From: Bacillus gaemokensis
GTDB lineage: Bacteria; Bacillota; Bacilli; Bacillales; Bacillaceae_G
Direction: 5' to 3'
NCBI RefSeq assembly: GCF_001590835.1
Contig: NZ_LTAQ01000008.1
Location: forward strand, 20,127 to 84,126
Length of the DNA: 64,000 nt
In this document: positions 36,508-43,487 of the stretch, in pieces
Layout: the number at the start of each line of letters is the position of its first letter
Position numbering within the stretch: the first letter of the stretch is position 1
Program-made: the position numbers and the translations under genes
The notes under the pieces: model-generated
The model's input: the letters and a program-made list of their open reading frames with translations, nothing else
Told to the model about the DNA's origin: nothing
Database searches by the model: none

Positions 36508-36687
36508 CTATAGCTTTTGTAGTAATCGTGTTCCGCTTTTCATATCACCTTTACATAAAGGACATTTTGGCTCTTCTTCTAAAGAGAAGTTTTTACGCAT
36601 CCATCCTAAGCAGTCGTCTGCTTGGCATTCCCATACAGCGATTTCTTCAGGGTCTTCTACAGGTTGATTATTCTTTCTCCAATACAT
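36508..36687 (-). CDS. ydjO: YdjO-like cold-inducible zinc-ribbon protein
   Basis: 59 residues read on the reverse strand from ATG 36687, with GAGGAGCG before it. Sequence MYWRKNNQPVEDPEEIAVWE followed by CQADDCLGWMRKNF and EEPKCPLCKGDM. The two CxxxxC/CxxC pairs form a zinc ribbon, and GWMRKNFS is the YdjO family core. B. subtilis YdjO is reported as cold-inducible; function unknown. No signal sequence. Confidence 0.88.
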   Translation of the reverse strand: MYWRKNNQPVEDPEEIAVWECQADDCLGWMRKNFSLEEEPKCPLCKGDMKSGTRLLQKL

Positions 36688-36729
36688 GCAATCGCTCCTC
36701 TAAAGTAAAATATTGTGGTGAAAAAAATA

Positions 36730-36764
36730 AAAAGGTTGTTAACGTTTTTTGTTAACAACCTTTT
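36730..36764. terminator. Strong terminator between dgkB-like and ydjO genes
   Basis: AAAAGGTTGTTAAC (36730-36743) and GTTAACAACCTTTT (36751-36764) are perfect complements. Works leftward for the lipid kinase. Confidence 0.88.
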
Positions 36765-36837
36765 ATACTTTTAATTATAATCTTTATTTTATAAAAATGC
36801 GACCTTTATAAATTACCAAAGTGTAACAGGAAATCTA

Positions 36838-37740
36838 TTAGACTAGTTCTGGATTATAAATCATCGTAAAGTGCCCTGGTAATAATTCGATGTGGCACGG
36901 TGTATGAAGGGAACTTTCTCCGTCTGTATCTACTTCTTTTTTTTCCTGCGTTTCAATATGAATTGATTTTGCTTTGACATGAACAATATCGTTGTTATTT
37001 GTATCTTCAAATAGTTTCTTTCCAATATAATCTTTAAATGCTTGAATACCTGTTGATCTAACGACAAAGATATCAAGTGCACCATCATCACATTTTACAT
37101 TTGGAATGAAGGAAGGAATCCCCCCCAGATACTCTCCGTTTCCAACCATGACTAGGACAGCTTCGTCTTCATATATTTGTCCATCATAAGTAATCTTCAC
37201 AGGGAAAGTCTCCGCATTTTTGACAGTTCGAATTGTACTCAAATAATAGCCAATCTTACCTAGTTTTGCTTTCTCATCTGCATCAATATTGTTGGATACT
37301 TCTGAAACAAGACCGATCCCCCAAAAGTTTAAGAAGTGTTGATTGTTTGCTTTAGCGATGTCAATTGGCTTTGTGTGACCTTTTACAATTAATTTTGCTG
37401 CTTCGCCAATATTTTGCGGAACACCGAGTGTACGAGAGAAGTCATTGCATGTCCCGCCTGGAATAATGGCAAGTGTTGGTCTAATTTCAAGTGGTGCTAA
37501 TCCATTTGTACACTCAAAGACAGTGCCATCACCACCAAAGACAACAATTAAATCAACGTCTTTAGCAAATTGCTGACAATACTTTGTTGCATCCCCTTGC
37601 TTTTTCGTATGAAGGATACGTAAATCTGGAAAGGCAGAAGCAAGTGGGGGAACGATTTTTGATAAGTTTGTATGTAAATCACCTTGTCCTGCTTTTGGAT
37701 TTACGATAAGAAGAACTTTATTAAAGGTTGTCTTTGGCAT
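36838..37740 (-). CDS. Diacylglycerol kinase-family lipid kinase (YegS/BmrU type)
   Basis: 300 residues. LLIVNPKAGQGD near 10 and VVFGGDGTVFECTNGL near 62 form the nucleotide site; ALAIIPGGTCNDFSRTLG near 95 and DIFVVRS near 225 are family motifs. It phosphorylates a lipid such as diacylglycerol, feeding phosphatidic acid back into lipid synthesis. ATG 37740 after AAAGGGAGA fits; the longer frame starting at 37797 crosses the hpt terminator. A paralogue of DgkB or BmrU; which one is not decided. Confidence 0.85.
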   Translation of the reverse strand: MPKTTFNKVLLIVNPKAGQGDLHTNLSKIVPPLASAFPDLRILHTKKQGDATKYCQQFAKDVDLIVVFGGDGTVFECTNGLAPLEIRPTLAIIPGGTCNDFSRTLGVPQNIGEAAKLIVKGHTKPIDIAKANNQHFLNFWGIGLVSEVSNNIDADEKAKLGKIGYYLSTIRTVKNAETFPVKITYDGQIYEDEAVLVMVGNGEYLGGIPSFIPNVKCDDGALDIFVVRSTGIQAFKDYIGKKLFEDTNNNDIVHVKAKSIHIETQEKKEVDTDGESSLHTPCHIELLPGHFTMIYNPELV

Positions 37741-37782
37741 TTCTAATCTCTCCCTTTGTTTTACGAGTAGTGGCTGATATAA

Positions 37783-37815
37783 ATAAACTTCCATCAATAT
37801 TTGATGGAAGTTTCA
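37783..37815 (-). terminator. Hairpin after hpt
   Basis: AAACTTCCATCAA / TTGATGGAAGTTT hairpin just past the hpt stop; leftward followed by an interrupted T tract (ATTTATAT), so termination may be partial, leaving the lipid kinase co-transcribed. Confidence 0.7.
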
Positions 37816-37817
37816 CT

Positions 37818-38348
37818 TTATTTTTCTGTTACAACCGAAGCGATATATGGTAAGTTACGATATTTTTCAGCGCAGTCGATACCGTAGCCAACGATAAATT
37901 CATCTGGAATTTGGAAGCCAACATATTCAGCTTTCAAATCGACTTTGCGACGTTCTGGTTTATCAAGTAATGTACAGAACTTTAATGCTTTTGGTTTATG
38001 CATGAAGAAGTGATCTTTTAAGAAGTGAAGTGTTAAGCCTGAATCGATAATGTCTTCCACGACAATTACATTTTTGCCTGTAATGTTTACGTCGATATCT
38101 TTTAATAATTTAACTTTTCCTGTTGTTTCTGTTTGGTTGCCGTAGCTAGATGCAGAGATGAAGTCGATTGTTACTTCGTTTTTAATGTGACGGATTAAAT
38201 CGGCAGCAAATACGAAAGAGCCTTTTAATACCGCAATTACAACGATTTCTTCTCCTTCAAAATCACGTTCAATCTGTAGTGCTAGTTCTTTTACCTTTGT
38301 TTGTAATGCTTCTTCGGAAATTAAAGTATCTTTTATTTCAATTTTCAT
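37818..38348 (-). CDS. hpt: Hypoxanthine phosphoribosyltransferase
   Basis: 176 residues. Forms IMP or GMP from the base and PRPP. PRPP-binding motif VIVVEDIIDSGLTLHFL near 95, flexible loop with ASSYGNQTETTGKV near 68, base-binding DEFIVGYGID near 150. Preceded by AGGAGG. Bacilli normally carry hpt beside tilS-ftsH, so this is probably an extra copy. Confidence 0.93.
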   Translation of the reverse strand: MKIEIKDTLISEEALQTKVKELALQIERDFEGEEIVVIAVLKGSFVFAADLIRHIKNEVTIDFISASSYGNQTETTGKVKLLKDIDVNITGKNVIVVEDIIDSGLTLHFLKDHFFMHKPKALKFCTLLDKPERRKVDLKAEYVGFQIPDEFIVGYGIDCAEKYRNLPYIASVVTEK

Positions 38349-38473
38349 TGGAATCCTCCTGCGTTGTAAAACTTGTGAACATTTCGACTGTAAAGGATTG
38401 AGAGAGAAAAGTCAAAAAAGAGAAATACAAGTTGATAAAGGGTTATGTTAGGAATTTCAGAATAAAATAAAGT

Positions 38474-38530
38474 AAAAGCCCGATTGGTGGGGGATGAAGA
38501 ACCCCACCATTGATTAAAGTTTCACTTTAC
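38474..38530. repeat. Hairpin repeat element (full copy)
   Basis: CCCGATTGGTGGGG, then GATGAAGA, ACCCCACCATTGATT and AAAGTTTCACTTTA: GGTGGGG pairs with CCCCACC. Fragments of the same element are at 10888-10912 and about 12282-12296. It may act as a terminator or be a mobile repeat. Confidence 0.6.
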
Positions 38531-38567
38531 GGTTCATTCATGCTAGAAAAATTGAAGGGAGAATGGG

Positions 38568-39473
38568 ATGTTGAAAAAAACAATCTCAATCATTGTTCAA
38601 TTATGTATCATGATTATGACTTTTGTAGTGATTGTGAGTCTTCCAATGTTATTCATAGAGGAGAAGCAGCTCGGAATACATATAGATTATTTTTTTACAC
38701 AATGTATACATGTTATTTCTTCACTTATGCATCCAGAAGAATTGAAGATGAAAATGGCTACACAAGTAGCGACAGCTTCTAACAATGTACAAATATTTAA
38801 GATGCAAGAAAGAGAATTTCCTTTATTTCCATTTATATTTCATCCATATATCTACTCACTCACGCTTACATTTGGAGCATTTATAGTTTCTGTTTGTTCG
38901 TCTTTTTTATGTAGTATCATTATCGCGATTGCAACAAAGCGTATACAGAGAGTGGTAGAAGAAGTTATGTTTTTTCTTAAAACAATTCCTGATATCTTCC
39001 TGATTTTTTTTCTACAACTTTTAATGGTAAGTATATATAGGTATACCGGAGTTTTACCATTTCATCCATTTTCTACGATGCAAAATTCATCTATTGTATT
39101 GCCAATCCTCATTTTAGCTATTATACCTACAATCTCTTTATTTCAATTCCAACTGCTACTTATAAAAGAGGAGCAGCAGAAAGATTATGTTATATTCGCG
39201 AGGGCAAAAGGTTTTGGAAATATGTATATTTTATGCAAGCATATTTTTCGTAATATAGTTACTTCAATTGTGAACCATATTGAATCGATAGTACTGGCCT
39301 TAATAACGAGCTTATTCGTTTTTGAGTATATGTTTAATATAAGAGGATTATTTTCAATTTTAATTAGCGGTCAAGATCCCGCAGTTATTGTTTATTTGCT
39401 TCTGTTATTTATAATACCTATTTATGGTGTAATAGTAGGATTGAATTGGTTAAGGAGGAAGTTGTATGCGTAA
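38568..39473 (+). CDS. DppB/OppB-like ABC permease, orphan
   Basis: 301 residues, about six helices. The cytoplasmic EAA loop reads DYVIFARAKGFGNMYILCKHIFRNI (about 210-234), characteristic of peptide/nickel permeases, but overall it is divergent. N-terminal helix followed by a long extracellular segment (about 35-85). No binding protein or ATPase is encoded nearby, so it must borrow them or serve another purpose. Overlaps the next permease by 8 bases. Confidence 0.78.
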   Translation: MLKKTISIIVQLCIMIMTFVVIVSLPMLFIEEKQLGIHIDYFFTQCIHVISSLMHPEELKMKMATQVATASNNVQIFKMQEREFPLFPFIFHPYIYSLTLTFGAFIVSVCSSFLCSIIIAIATKRIQRVVEEVMFFLKTIPDIFLIFFLQLLMVSIYRYTGVLPFHPFSTMQNSSIVLPILILAIIPTISLFQFQLLLIKEEQQKDYVIFARAKGFGNMYILCKHIFRNIVTSIVNHIESIVLALITSLFVFEYMFNIRGLFSILISGQDPAVIVYLLLLFIIPIYGVIVGLNWLRRKLYA

Positions 39474-40365
39474 CCAGCGTTATATGTACTTCTTGTTTCC
39501 CATTATTTTATTATTAATCATTAGCTTTGCACTTCCATATTTTCAGGAGGAGCCGAACGTAGTGCAATATCGATACAATGAAAAAGGTGAAATTGTTGAA
39601 GCTGCACCTTTTTCAATTTCCCGTACATATTGGTTTGGAACGGATCGAGAGGGAGAAGATTTATTTTATAAAGTAATAGATGGAGCTAAGTATACAATTT
39701 TGATTGCTTTTTTTGTTGCAGTTGCTAGAGTAATAATTTCTTTATTGATAAGTTTGTTCATTCATATTGATAAGTGGAGATACTCCTTTTTACAACGTTG
39801 TACTGTTAGTTTTCAATTTTTTCCACAAACGTTATTTTGTATTTTGTTTCTTACACCATTTATTATGTATGAACTGCGAACGAAACCTATTGTTACAAAC
39901 ATAGAAGTATTATGGATACAATGTATTGTGTTAGTTGCTGTGGCAGTCCCAGGAATGACGCGTTTTTTTCACAAAGAAATTCGGGAAATTTGGGATAAAG
40001 AATATGTAACAAGTTCTTTTGTATTGGGAGGTAGCAAGTGGCATGTATTCCGAATCCATATTATGAAAGTATTACAGCCACAAATTATATTTCAAATTGG
40101 GGAACAAATGGTGCAAGTATTATTGATTATGTTACATCTTGCGTTTTTTAAATTGTTTTTAGGGGGAACGAAAATAGTTTCCTGGCAAGCTCATGATCAG
40201 TTTAGCAAATATTTTCCGTACTTAAATGATTGGGCAAATTTAATTAGCTATTATTATGGAGAATTAATGCTAGAGCCAAGAATTATTATGATTCCAGTTA
40301 TTTTTTATATGATCCTTTTATTTTGTATGACGAAAGCAGTGAACGGATATAAACATAATATGTAA
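39466..40365 (+). CDS. DppC/OppC-like ABC permease, orphan
   Basis: 299 residues. Typical OppC-type N-terminus with a helix, then YWFGTDREGEDLFYKVIDGAKYTILIAF near 52, and EAA loop EYVTSSFVLGGSKWHVFRIHI near 186. ATG after AAGGAGG at the end of the upstream permease. The pair would form a heterodimeric peptide or metal importer channel; the missing partners make its substrate unknown. Confidence 0.8.
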   Translation: MRNQRYMYFLFPIILLLIISFALPYFQEEPNVVQYRYNEKGEIVEAAPFSISRTYWFGTDREGEDLFYKVIDGAKYTILIAFFVAVARVIISLLISLFIHIDKWRYSFLQRCTVSFQFFPQTLFCILFLTPFIMYELRTKPIVTNIEVLWIQCIVLVAVAVPGMTRFFHKEIREIWDKEYVTSSFVLGGSKWHVFRIHIMKVLQPQIIFQIGEQMVQVLLIMLHLAFFKLFLGGTKIVSWQAHDQFSKYFPYLNDWANLISYYYGELMLEPRIIMIPVIFYMILLFCMTKAVNGYKHNM

Positions 40366-40511
40366 ATACAAATTAAAAAAATGAAATAAAATCTTTCTTT
40401 TTAGGTGGGAGAAAGCATCCAGCCATGCATCGAAGTGGTCAGACCCTCTTCCTGCTCCATGCCAAGTGAAAACAAAAGGAGAGAACGAGTGCAGGTCACT
40501 GTTTGTTTTCA
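40362..40511 (+). repeat. bcr-like dispersed repeat, copy 2
   Basis: Landmarks AGGTGGGAGAAAGCATCCAG, CCATGCATCGAAGTGGTCAG, CCTCTTCCTGCTCCATGCC and GTGAAAACAAAAGGAGAG are present; the tail found in the other copies is missing, so it is 3'-truncated. Confidence 0.78.
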
Positions 40512-40547
40512 AAAACGGAAGTCTTTTTACAAAAATACCCACAGAAC

Positions 40548-40592
40548 ATACTGATGATATGATATACTGATGATATGAAGAAAACGCTTCCA
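40548..40592 (+). promoter_or_regulatory. 16-bp tandem duplication and cre-like site
   Basis: ATACTGATGATATG(AT/A) is repeated at 40548 and 40564. Directly after, AGAAAACGCTTCCA (40579-40592) is, on the reverse strand, a 12-of-14 match to a CcpA site. Confidence 0.35.
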
Positions 40593-40609
40593 AAAAAGGT
40601 GTGATAATG

Positions 40610-40822
40610 ATGAAAAAGAAACAGTATTCAAGCATTACATTTATAAAGGCGCTACTATTAACAATTGTTCTTGGTATGTTAGCTTACATAATTGATATTC
40701 CGATTATCCGAGTTTCTCTTATTGGGATGACGTTAGTTCTTGGTGCTATTTCTCATGGAATGATGCTCCAATTGTATGAAGCGGGATTAGATGATATGAA
40801 AGAGTATATAGATAAAAAGTGA
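40610..40822 (+). CDS. Small two-helix membrane protein, unknown
   Basis: 70 residues: basic start MKKKQYSSITF, then two hydrophobic segments (about 11-29 and 33-50) and an acidic tail LYEAGLDDMKEYIDKK. AAAGGTG precedes; ATG 40607 or GTG 40601 are possible alternative starts. Followed at once by a terminator. I do not recognise the family. Confidence 0.65.
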   Translation: MKKKQYSSITFIKALLLTIVLGMLAYIIDIPIIRVSLIGMTLVLGAISHGMMLQLYEAGLDDMKEYIDKK

Positions 40823-40826
40823 CTAG

Positions 40827-40861
40827 AAACCTTCATTTATAAAAGTGGAGGTTTTTTTCTT
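40827..40861 (+). terminator. Terminator
   Basis: AAACCTTCATTT pairs with AAAGTGGAGGTTT (some G-U pairs), followed by seven T. Confidence 0.8.
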
Positions 40862-40862
40862 T

Positions 40863-40928
40863 CTTACAAAAATGTAAGGTGATTTGTAAGAGAAATCGAT
40901 AGTTGAATAGTGGTGTTTTGGATAAACT
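40863..40928 (+). promoter_or_regulatory. TTACA-box promoter before the 110-residue unknown protein
   Basis: CTTACA at 40863 followed by N4-TGTAAGG, TGTAAG at 40885-40890, 8 bp, -35 ATAGTT (40899-40904), 18 bp, -10 TAAACT (40923-40928). Same architecture as the bceAB promoters at 31570 and 31687, including ATCGATAG over the -35; the box is one base longer. Confidence 0.75.
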
Positions 40929-41006
40929 TATAGGTGTAAGGTAAAAGGCAAGCACATTTTAGGTAAAAAGGCTTTAGGCACTATATGTGAAAAGGAGTAG
41001 GAGGGA

Positions 41007-41339
41007 ATGGAGAAACGTTGGACGACCCTTGCTTTGTTATCAACTAGCAACAACATGATGCTAGCTGGAGAGATGAGCCTTTCGCATTTGTTTGATCGAG
41101 AAGACGATCATTCTTCTTCACAATTTACAATGAAATGGTGTAAATGGAGCGAAAGTTGTAAGTTTGAAGAAGAGACCCCTAATGAAGAGCAAAGAATCAT
41201 TTTAACAGACCCCATTCAAACATGGGTTGTTCAACATCGTAAGTGTAACGTCAAAAATCACTTAAAGAAAATTGAGCCGAGACAATTAGGTATCGCTTCA
41301 GACTCTCTTACTCTGAAATCACAAGAAAGTAACAATTAG
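41007..41339 (+). CDS. Unknown 110-residue protein under a Bce-like promoter
   Basis: Starts MEKRWTTLALLSTSNNMMLA with a good GGAGGGA site. No convincing signal peptide or membrane helix. Three Cys (in WCKWSESCKF and RKCNV) and many charged residues. A segment IQTWVVQHRKCNVKNHLKKI is amphipathic. I recognise no family. The TTACA-box promoter is shared with a BceAB pair and a lipoprotein, so a part in peptide-antibiotic response is a fair guess, not a finding. Confidence 0.65.
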   Translation: MEKRWTTLALLSTSNNMMLAGEMSLSHLFDREDDHSSSQFTMKWCKWSESCKFEEETPNEEQRIILTDPIQTWVVQHRKCNVKNHLKKIEPRQLGIASDSLTLKSQESNN

Positions 41340-41361
41340 ACACCGAGACACTAAGACACCT

Positions 41362-41398
41362 AAAAAAGCATTGTAGAGAGAATCTATAATGCTTTTTT
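41362..41398 (+). terminator. Terminator after the unknown protein
   Basis: AAAAAGCATTGTAGA / TCTATAATGCTTTTTT with loop GAGAA. Confidence 0.88.
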
Positions 41399-41588
41399 AT
41401 TAGCTTTTTTAGAGAGAATGTAAATGGGAAGGCGCTCTAGTTGTGATAGTAAGTATTTGTATTTTTTATGGATTTAATCTTTAAAAGAAATACATTTTAT
41501 CTGCATCTCATATTTACATAACCGATATATCCTATGAATACATCCGATGCGATGTGATGTGAAAAAAGGATAAGAGGAGAGAAGTAAA

Positions 41589-42035
41589 ATGAAAAAGAAA
41601 CTTTTACCAATTTGTACGATGGCACTTTTAACAGTAGGATATTCATCGGTAGCTAGTGCAGCTGCTGGACCAATGACAAAAGAAGAAGTAGCACAAGTAC
41701 AACAAGATACAACGAAAAAAGAAGCAGCAATTCAAGAACAGAAAAAGGTTGAAGCAGCGAAAAAAGAAGCAGCAATTCAGACGCAACAAAATCAAGATAA
41801 GATGAAAAAAGAAGCAGCAATTCAGGAACAACAAAAACAAGATCAAATGAAAAAAGAAGGAATTCAAAAACAACAAAATCAAGATAAGATGAAAAAAGAA
41901 ACAGCAAAGGAAGTTACAAAAGGTGAGAAACTACCAAATACAGCATCAAATAGCGTAACAATGATGGCATTAGGCGCATGTCTTGTAGCGTTAGGGTCAT
42001 TATTTGGATTTACTCGCCGTAAGATTAAAGCATAA
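41589..42035 (+). CDS. basI: LPNTA cell-wall-anchored protein, BasI-like
   Basis: 148 residues: signal peptide (1 to about 25, cut after ASA), a Lys/Gln-rich helical region of repeats (KKEAAIQEQ-type units, about 40-105), sorting signal LPNTA at 115-119, hydrophobic segment and RRKIKA tail. In B. anthracis sortase C anchors BasI through LPNTA to wall peptidoglycan. The gene next door is that sortase, which supports the name. The repeats suggest a coiled coil and may vary in number between strains. Confidence 0.88.
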   Translation: MKKKLLPICTMALLTVGYSSVASAAAGPMTKEEVAQVQQDTTKKEAAIQEQKKVEAAKKEAAIQTQQNQDKMKKEAAIQEQQKQDQMKKEGIQKQQNQDKMKKETAKEVTKGEKLPNTASNSVTMMALGACLVALGSLFGFTRRKIKA

Positions 42036-42082
42036 AATAAAAGGTGTATTAGTTTATAAAGAATGGGATAATTTCATATATT

Positions 42083-42112
42083 AAAAATGGTAGGATATCC
42101 CTACCATTTTTT
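42083..42112 (+). terminator. Attenuator between basI and srtC
   Basis: AAAAATGGTAG / CTACCATTTTT hairpin, with T-run, 18 bp before the sortase ATG. It should make much more BasI than sortase from one transcript. Confidence 0.85.
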
Positions 42113-42129
42113 GCATGGAGGGATTAAAA

Positions 42130-42750
42130 ATGACAATTCTAAATCGTATTGGATTTGTTCTCATGATAATTGGTGTTTTAATTGGGGGATATTATTCTTT
42201 TGAGTGGTACAAAGGGAAAAGTGCAGCACAAGATTTAACAACGGAAGAGGTAAAGCGTTTGGAACAGATAGAGCCAAAACAACAATCCAATGAAAAACCT
42301 GTTAATTCTCAAGTATCTTCTTCTCAAATGCAATATAAAGAAGGCGAGAAAGTAGCCGTATTAAATATCCCGAAAATAAAGAAAAAGTTTTCTGTATATT
42401 GGGGAGCGAATGACACCACATTGAAAAAAGGAGTTGGGATGTTTGTTAGTGATAGTACAACAGCTCCATCTGGAGGAGGACACACTGTACTGAGTGGACA
42501 TCGTGATACGGTTTTTACAGACTTAGGGGAACTTAAAGAAAAAGATAAACTCATTGTGGAATATGATAATAAAATTTATAGTTATGAGATTCAAAAAACG
42601 TGGATTACCCATGCAGATGATCGCACCGTCATTGTAAAGAAAGAAGAACCAACATTAACGCTCACGACCTGCTATCCATTTGATTATATTGGTGATGCAC
42701 CAGATCGATATATTATTGAAGCGAAGTTGATTGCTACTGATTCAAAATAA
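42130..42750 (+). CDS. srtC: Class D sortase (sortase C of the B. anthracis scheme)
   Basis: 206 residues. Membrane anchor helix at about 5-23, a linker rich in Gln/Ser, then the catalytic beta-barrel: His124 in LSGHRDT, Cys181 in TLTTC, Arg193 in PDRY. TLTTCYPF is the class D signature. It cleaves LPNTA signals and links the protein to the wall. ATG 42130 follows GGAGGG; the earlier in-frame ATG at 42115 lies before that site. Operon with basI, then a two-component system. Confidence 0.9.
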   Translation: MTILNRIGFVLMIIGVLIGGYYSFEWYKGKSAAQDLTTEEVKRLEQIEPKQQSNEKPVNSQVSSSQMQYKEGEKVAVLNIPKIKKKFSVYWGANDTTLKKGVGMFVSDSTTAPSGGGHTVLSGHRDTVFTDLGELKEKDKLIVEYDNKIYSYEIQKTWITHADDRTVIVKKEEPTLTLTTCYPFDYIGDAPDRYIIEAKLIATDSK

Positions 42751-42797
42751 GGTTACAGTATTTTTGTCTTTAGTAATGAGAGAAGGAGATGTAGAAC

Positions 42798-43487
42798 ATG
42801 GCAAAAACAATTTTGATTGTTGAGGATGAGGATATTTTACGTGAAATTTTGAAAGATTATTTTTTAAATGAACAATATAAAGTGCTTGAGGCAAGAGATG
42901 GGAAGGAAGCGTTAGTTTTATTTGAAGAAGAAGAGGTTCATTTAGTCATTCTTGATATTATGTTGCCAGAATTAGATGGTTGGTCTGTTTGCAGAAGAAT
43001 TCGTAAGACGTCTCAAGTACCGATTATTATGCTCACAGCACGTGTAGATGAAGATGATACATTACTTGGATTTGAGCTAGGGGCAGATGATTATGTAGCA
43101 AAACCATATAGTCCGCCTATTTTGTTAGCAAGGGCAAAGCGTTTGTTGGAATATAAAGAAGTTATCAATAAATCTTCAGCTAATGAAGATGATACGTTAT
43201 CTATTTATGGAATTTGCGTTCATTTCCCATCACGTACCGTTACGATAGATGGGGTTGATATTAATTTAACGCATACAGAGTTTGAAATATTAACGTATTT
43301 CATGAAGAACCAAGGGATTGTTTTGACAAGAGAACAATTAATTACAAGAATTTGGGGATATGAATTTGCTGGTGATGACCGAACAGTAAATAGCCATATT
43401 CGTAATTTACGTAATAAATTAGGAGATAAAGCGAAGTATATTACTACTGTTGTTCGAATGGGGTATAAATTTGAGGGGAATGTATGA
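42798..43487 (+). CDS. OmpR-family response regulator of the basI-srtC locus
   Basis: 229 residues. Receiver with E9-D10-E11 pocket, phospho-Asp 53 (LVILDIMLP) and VAKPYSPP Lys; winged-helix domain with NLTHTEFEILTYFM and DRTVNSHIRNLRNKLGD. AGAAGGAGAT before the ATG. Overlaps the kinase by 4 bases. Likely controls basI-srtC or a wall-stress set; no clear direct repeats were found before basI to prove it. Confidence 0.92.
   Translation: MAKTILIVEDEDILREILKDYFLNEQYKVLEARDGKEALVLFEEEEVHLVILDIMLPELDGWSVCRRIRKTSQVPIIMLTARVDEDDTLLGFELGADDYVAKPYSPPILLARAKRLLEYKEVINKSSANEDDTLSIYGICVHFPSRTVTIDGVDINLTHTEFEILTYFMKNQGIVLTREQLITRIWGYEFAGDDRTVNSHIRNLRNKLGDKAKYITTVVRMGYKFEGNV

Noticed and set aside
41643-41907. 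Long leftward frames rich in Leu and Phe opposite basI
   Set aside because: They are the antisense of the Lys/Gln repeats of BasI; no ribosome binding site.
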